Shown one piece after another: positions 59,223 to 64,000 of a DNA stretch of 64,000 bases; positions within the stretch are counted from its first letter, which is position 1, and every line of letters begins with the position of its first letter. Location: positions 2,852,001 through 2,916,000 of the forward strand of contig JANTQA010000075.1 of NCBI GenBank assembly GCA_027625915.1. The letters are read 5' to 3'. A program made the translations under genes and the position numbers. The notes under the pieces are model-generated. The model was not told the origin of the DNA. It searched no databases and saw only the letters and a program-made list of their open reading frames with translations. This stretch comes from Anaeramoeba flamelloides. Lineage: Eukaryota > Metamonada > Anaeramoebidae.

Positions 59223-59389
59223 TACTGGTATTTGAATTCTAAATGGGAAAGAATTTTCACTTCCTTTTCCATATTTTAATTTTATAAATATAGTTCTTAA
59301 AGAAAGAGGTTCTTGATCTATGTTCTCTTAAAAAAGAGAAATTAAAAATGAAGTGAAAAAAAATCCCATTTATTATTCAAATACCAGTA
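59223..59389. mobile_element. MITE-D (163 bp, TA duplication)
   Basis: The element at 59225-59387 starts CTGGTATTTGAAT and ends with the complement ATTCAAATACCAG, with TA on both sides and arms of about 38 bp. A worn relative lies at about 51520-51720. Confidence 0.7.
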
Positions 59390-59824
59390 ATAAATTTTAA
59401 TATTTTGAAAACTCTTTGAAAAGGTGAAAATAATTGTTGATTTTTTCTATTAAAAATGAGGTTTTTTATGAAAGAAAGGTAGTTCTTGATAAAATAAAAT
59501 TATTCTATGTTGTATTAATTCTCAAAAAAAATTTATAAAAAAAAAAGTTTTTTTTATTTTTTCTTTGGGTTTGATTTAATGTTGGTGGGAAAATATTTTT
59601 GAAAAAATTGGATTTAAATTAATATGACGAAAACAATTTTGATCGTAAATTAAATATTTTAGTTATATTTTTTTTAAAAAATTACAAATAATTTTTTAGT
59701 TGATTTTGTTAAAAAAAATTTTTTTTTTGTTATTCTATTTCGAAAAAAAAGGGGTTTGGAAGAAAGTTTTTTGACTGTGGTTAAAGAACACTTCTTGGAG
59801 ATTCTAAAAAGTTAAACGAGAGTC

Positions 59825-59843
59825 AAAAAAAATAAAAAATAAA
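59825..59843 (-). terminator. Pol III terminator of tRNA-Lys
   Basis: On the minus strand, T runs including eight T in a row follow the tRNA 3' end within 20 bases, as RNA polymerase III needs. Confidence 0.7.
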
Positions 59844-59915
59844 GCTCCGCGCGGGGCTCGAACCCGCGACATTCAGGTTAAAAGCCTGACGCTCTGCCGA
59901 CTGAGCTAGCGAAGC
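59844..59915 (-). tRNA. tRNA-Lys(UUU): tRNA-Lys (anticodon UUU)
   Basis: 72 nt, no intron. The acceptor stem pairs GCTTCGC with GCGGAGC (one G-U). The D arm is GCTCAGTCGGCAGAGC. The anticodon stem TCAGG/CCTGA closes the loop CTTTTAA, giving anticodon TTT. The T arm CGGGTTCGAGCCCCG also serves as the pol III B box. All arms pair, so it should be functional. CCA is not encoded. Confidence 0.95.
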
Positions 59916-60488
59916 TAAATGTTCGAAAAAGACTCAAAAATTAAGATTTAGATTTGTAACCGTTGACTTTTTATCCATTCAATAAAATCAATTTCTTTCT
60001 CAAAAATATATATTCACAAATCATCAACATTTAAACCAAAATAAATAATATATTCATTTTAATTTAATTAAAAAATAATTTAAACTAACAAATTACATTC
60101 CAAAATATATCCAAACTTACATTATTTAAATTACTAATAATTTAAACTTTTCACTTTTTGCAATTTTATAAAATTTTTTTTCACTTCATCAATATTTATA
60201 TTCAAATAGAAGAACTAAACTTCATGATTTTGAAAAAACCAAAACAATTACCAATACATACACATTCAAAATTTTATCAAAATAATCTATGTAATTATAT
60301 TAAACTATTTAAATTAATTAATATATTTTGTTTTTGATTCTTTATTGAATATATCATTATAAAAACACTCTGATCAACTTTCCCACTTGATAACATTTCA
60401 TTTTAAACGAGACAAATATCTTGATATCAAGAAATATGAATAACTTTGTCAAAGTATCTGTCGACTACTTACGAAACCCTTATTGAAT

Positions 60489-60688
60489 TACAGTCAGTTC
60501 CACTTTTAAGACACAAACTATGAACAAATTTCAGGAACAAAAAAATCTCAAATTAAGTACACAATTTGGAATTTTTTATTTTTACAAATTATTTTTTACT
60601 AGAATCTGAATTTTGTGACCTAATTTGAGATTTTAAATTGAGCCTTAAATTTCGTTGAAGTTTGTGCCTTAAATTTAAACTGACTGTA
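60489..60688. mobile_element. MITE-A copy 3
   Basis: The element at 60491-60686, flanked by TA, has the same palindromic structure as the copies at 331 and 3857. Its arms carry more mismatches (for example AAGACACAAACTATGAAC against AAGGCACAAACTTTCAAC), so it is the oldest of the three. Confidence 0.8.
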
Positions 60689-60838
60689 TAAATCTTGAAA
60701 TTAACAAATTATAAAAAAAACAGTTACTTTTCAAAGTTTTCAAGAGTAATTTTTAAAAACTAGAAATATATTATTATGTCTTTTATTATTAGATTTGTCA
60801 TAGTACAGTCATCAAAATAATACTTGCACAACAACTAA

Positions 60839-61380
60839 ACCCCAATTCAAAATTTTTAACACACCAAAATTCGATTTGTGAAAAAAAAAACTTATTTAAC
60901 CACTTCTCGAAGATTTACCAAATTAGAACCATTCACCAATTGAAATGCTAACACCTTTTTATAAAATAAAATACTCACAAAACAATAAATAAATAATTAT
61001 CAATACAAATAAATCATGGGTGTGTTAAAAATTTTGGAGAGAGCAAAACAAAAAAATACATAAGTAAATTTGTTTAAATTCTATTAGGAATATTGATCGA
61101 TCAAATGGTTAGATACTACCAACTAATTTTATTTGAGTTCTTCTATTTGGAACAACTCGACTTTAACATAATATAAACCTTTTAGAAAAATTTTGATCCA
61201 ACGAAGCAAATTACGTAATTCAAACAATGGAATGAAAACAAAAAACTAAAAGATGAAAAAATGATTATCATATTTTACAAAAATCAAAATTATCTCAAAT
61301 TTCAATGAAATTGTATTATTGTGATTGTTTGGAACGTTTTAGCTGTGTGGAAAATTTTGAATTTTAGTTTATAATCTGTT
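60839..61380 (+). repeat. X repeat copy 1 (short form)
   Basis: Matches, in reverse complement, the core of the inverted repeat in BEACH intron 3, and in part 11565-11745 and 17385-17570. Shared blocks include GATCGATCAAATGGTTAGAT and GTGGAAAATTTTGAATTTTA. Its class is unknown. Confidence 0.65.
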
Positions 61381-61399
61381 TTTTAATATATAATCTGTG

Positions 61400-62325
61400 C
61401 TTTTTTTTCTTCTTGTTCCAAGGCAACATCCAATTTACTACCAAATAGTACACCAAACTTCAAATCAATTTTGAAAGTAAACCCCTTGCTATTGTTTCAG
61501 TAATTTCAAATTTGGAATGAAATTGGTTGATTTTTTTTCTTAATATTCTCAATTTTTTGTAATTTTTTGTTTTTTTGATTGATAAAATAAAAATTAACTC
61601 TATTTTTAGAGATAAAATTTCTAATTTGATCCTTTCATTTTTACAATTTATTTTTAAATAATTCGAACTTTAAGAAATTAATTACGAGATTTGCTTCCTA
61701 TTTGTTGTCTGTTTTTTTGATCCTTTAACGTTTAGGTCTTCTATAACAAAAAAATATGATTTATATTTTGAAACACAGAGTAAACTTTTGAACACACATT
61801 ATTTTAACAACAGTACCTTTCAGAGATTATTTTGACAAATTATTTTCACCTATTGGTATATATATAATGATGTTACAACTAACTTTATCAAAAGCAAATA
61901 AAACTAAACCAGTCTTTAGCATTTATGTTTAAAGATTATTCAGTTAATCTATGAAATTAAAAAAATGAAAAAATAGTTACTTTTGAAAGTTCTTAAAAGA
62001 CAATTAAACACTAGAATACTTTTAAACAGACTTTTATTTTGGATTTCTAAATTTTAGATTGGGAAAAGTAATTTAAAAAAAATGATTCTCCAAAATGACA
62101 ATTTAGAATAGTGATCAATAATAAAAAATCTCAATATTTTATTGCTCATTAATATTCATAAAATGGTATTATAAGAGACACTTGAACCTAAAAAATTAAT
62201 CTAATTTACTTTCAATTTACACCCTAGATTCTTCTATAATTAAATTATGTTGTAAGTAAATCCCTTAAATATATATTTTCATTTTTTTTCATTTTGTTGT
62301 TTTCAAATTTTACTTTTAATCCTTA
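61400..62325. other. Spacer upstream of COMMD3
   Basis: No gene was found. A block near 62160-62200 (AGAGACACTTGAACC) resembles a piece of the V repeat. The COMMD3 promoter should be here, but no element can be assigned. Confidence 0.4.
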
Positions 62326-63139
62326 ATGGAACTTTCAAAATCAAACCTTAATAGCCTGTCTTTATTAAAAAAAATTCCAAAGTCAGTCCACCAAGAACTT
62401 CTTTCATTAATATTTGGTGTTCTTCTTCAACAAGCGGACGAAACTGAAATAGAAAGTAATAAATCCTTCTCTTTCTAAATTTTTTTTACTTCTTATTTTC
62501 AAAAACCTTATTAACCAAAAACTAAAAAACAAACGGAACAATACAAACAAAAATTCAAAACAACAACATCAAAAAACTGAAAACAAACAACAAAAACAAA
62601 TCGTATAACATCAAAAAACTAAAAACAAACAACAAAAACAAATCGTACAACACAAAAAAACCATTTTTTATTTGTTGCAAAACATCTTCTCTTTAGAATC
62701 ACAATCATTAAAACAAATCGGCTCAACGCTTCTCAAAGAAGTATTTTCTGGTTTAATTACGATTGTTATTCAGGCAATAAAAAATAATTTAAATGCGAAA
62801 TCACTTGCGCAGTTCTTAAAAGACACAAACGCACCCACTGAATTTGTTGGGCTGCTTTCAACTGCTTATGGAAAAACCTTTCAAAAAATCAAAGAAATCC
62901 ATTTAGAAACAACAGGCTTTTATCTTAAAAAATTAATTGACATTAATTGGAGGATGGACTACATCATTAAATCAAATAAAATCGAGCAGATCGATAAGCC
63001 CGTTTATTTTATTGATCTCAATTTACAAAAAAAAGATGGACAAATTGAAAAACTCAAATTCTCATGTGACACTAACCAACTCCAAGATCTTGTCACAACA
63101 TTAAAAGATGCCGTTCTTGCAAAAAAAACCTTAAAATAA
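62326..63139 (+). CDS. COMMD3: COMMD3-like COMM domain protein, two exons
   Basis: Exons are 62326-62455 and 62697-63139, 573 nt in all, giving 190 residues (human COMMD3 has 195). The 241 bp intron starts GTAATA and ends TTTAG, and the split codon gives Lys. The C-terminal COMM domain reads LIDINWRMDYIIKSNKIEQI and then FSCDTNQLQDLVTTLKDA, close to the known COMMD3 motifs LVDVDWRLDY and FSCSMEQLQDLV. COMMD proteins form a ring-like complex within Commander, which recycles membrane proteins from endosomes. The N-terminal helical part fits the HN domain. A 42-bp tandem duplication lies in the intron. Confidence 0.85.
62566..62650 (+). repeat. Two tandem 42-bp units in the COMMD3 intron
   Basis: The unit starting ACATCAAAAAACTGAAAACA is repeated at 62608 with one or two changes. 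It makes up about a third of the intron. Confidence 0.8.
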
Positions 63140-63403
63140 TCCATTTTTTCCGTTCCTTAGTTACCCCGTAACCTTAGAATAAATATATAGTAATTTATTC
63201 TAATAAACTACATTTATTATTTTGTCTTTGTCTTTTTTTAGTTCAAGTTCCGTTTCTTTCACCAAACGAACTTTCCAAAAAAAACACAACCCAAACTAAT
63301 TAACTAATTTACTCTTTATTTTTTGTTTTTTTTTTTTCTTTTTTTTCATTTTTTTTCTTCTTGAATTTTTAATTTTTTTCTCAAGAAAAAAAAGACAAAG
63401 TAA

Positions 63404-63529
63404 CTTTTTTCCCAAAAAGAAGAAGACCAAATATTTTCTGAAAAAAAGAACCCCAAATACACCAAAAAACAAATCGAAAAAGAAAAAGATCAAGAATTTA
63501 TTCCACCTCCAAATTCAGACCGTATCTAA
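63404..63529 (+). CDS. Possible terminal exon of an unknown gene
   Basis: Open for 41 codons to TAA at 63527. The last part, QIEKEKDQEFIPPPNSDRI, has a mixed composition unlike random AT-rich DNA. No start codon or matching upstream exon is clear; a short coding-like piece at 63241-63300 could belong with it. The family is not recognised. Confidence 0.3.
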   Translation, partial: LFSQKEEDQIFSEKKNPKYTKKQIEKEKDQEFIPPPNSDRI

Positions 63530-64000
63530 ATTGTTCTTATCAAATTCCTATTTACTTTATTTGAAATTTAGATAGGATTAAAATTCCAACTGACTATCTT
63601 TTTTCAATTCTTCAACTTTCTTTCCTTTGGGGTTTTCAAGAAAGCAAAAATTTAACCGAGTACATACAAAGAATAAAAATGAATTATTTGAATAACAAAA
63701 AGAGAGTACCAATTTTTATTTTTTGTTTCTCTTGACATTTTGTGGGTATATTCAAAAAATTAAGGACTATTATAATTTTCTGTTCTCTGAGGGTTGGAAT
63801 ATTATACATCAACCAATAAAAATGATTTAAAAGTGTGTGATTTTAAGGAAAGCCAAAATGTTAGAAATCAATGATTTTTTTAATGAAAATTTAAAAAGCA
63901 CTTATTGATCCAAAAATGTTTCCAAAATTCACAAACAAAACAAGTTATAGGAAAAATTAAAATCAATTTTATTTTCCTCTTGGCCAACTTACCTTCCACT
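63530..64000. other. Right-edge spacer with a possible minus-strand donor site
   Basis: No frame is seen. At 63991-63992, read on the minus strand, GGAAG is followed by GTAAGT. This could be the exon end and donor of a minus-strand gene whose upstream part lies beyond the window. Confidence 0.3.

Overview
This window is nuclear DNA from a very AT-rich eukaryote, most likely an amoeba-like protist. The signs are spliceosomal GT-AG introns, long asparagine runs coded by AAT or AAC triplets, lysine/glutamate-rich low-complexity protein tails, and a eukaryotic gene set (BEACH, 3R-MYB, receptor-RGS, BCAS2/SPF27, COMMD3). All three stop codons appear to be used as stops, so the code looks standard. 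The species cannot be named from the sequence alone.

Layout. 1-5.7 kb: an edge exon, a small Tc1/mariner-type MITE and a broken LINE with endonuclease, reverse transcriptase and zinc-finger parts; the LINE is itself interrupted by a second MITE copy and by a hairpin. 6.9-16.6 kb: a five-exon three-repeat MYB gene whose third intron (5.3 kb) is packed with MITEs, hairpins and other repeats. 16.6-20.0 kb: repeats and LINE scraps. 20.0-38.3 kb: a giant BEACH-domain gene of about 3,750 codons, with a 3.2 kb intron holding a LINE remnant and a MITE-like element, and a 3.6 kb intron holding a large inverted repeat. 39.5-41.2 kb: a 46-codon ORF and a Lys/His/Asp-repeat coiled-coil gene. 41.4-46 kb: nested inverted-repeat elements. 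46.5-51.3 kb (minus strand): a three-exon gene for a seven-transmembrane receptor fused to an RGS domain; its first two exons lie 3.06 kb from the last across a repeat-filled intron. 51.3-57 kb: no recognised gene, then a 2 kb inverted-repeat element with two further elements nested in it and a LINE tail in both arms. 57.3-57.9 kb: BCAS2/SPF27 (minus). 58.2-59.4 kb: two inverted-repeat elements. 59.8 kb: tRNA-Lys(UUU). 60.5-61.4 kb: a MITE and an X repeat. 62.3-63.1 kb: COMMD3 in two exons. Near the right edge there is one coding-like stretch and a possible donor site of a gene running in from outside.

The genes do not form a pathway. They are ordinary, separately transcribed host genes for transcription control (MYB), vesicle trafficking (BEACH, COMMD3), splicing (BCAS2) and G-protein signalling (7TM-RGS). 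What stands out is the load of MITEs, fold-back elements and LINE pieces, much of it inside introns. Gene models were built by eye from open frames, splice motifs and domain matches. The MYB, 7TM-RGS and COMMD3 models each sum to a whole number of codons, which supports them independently.
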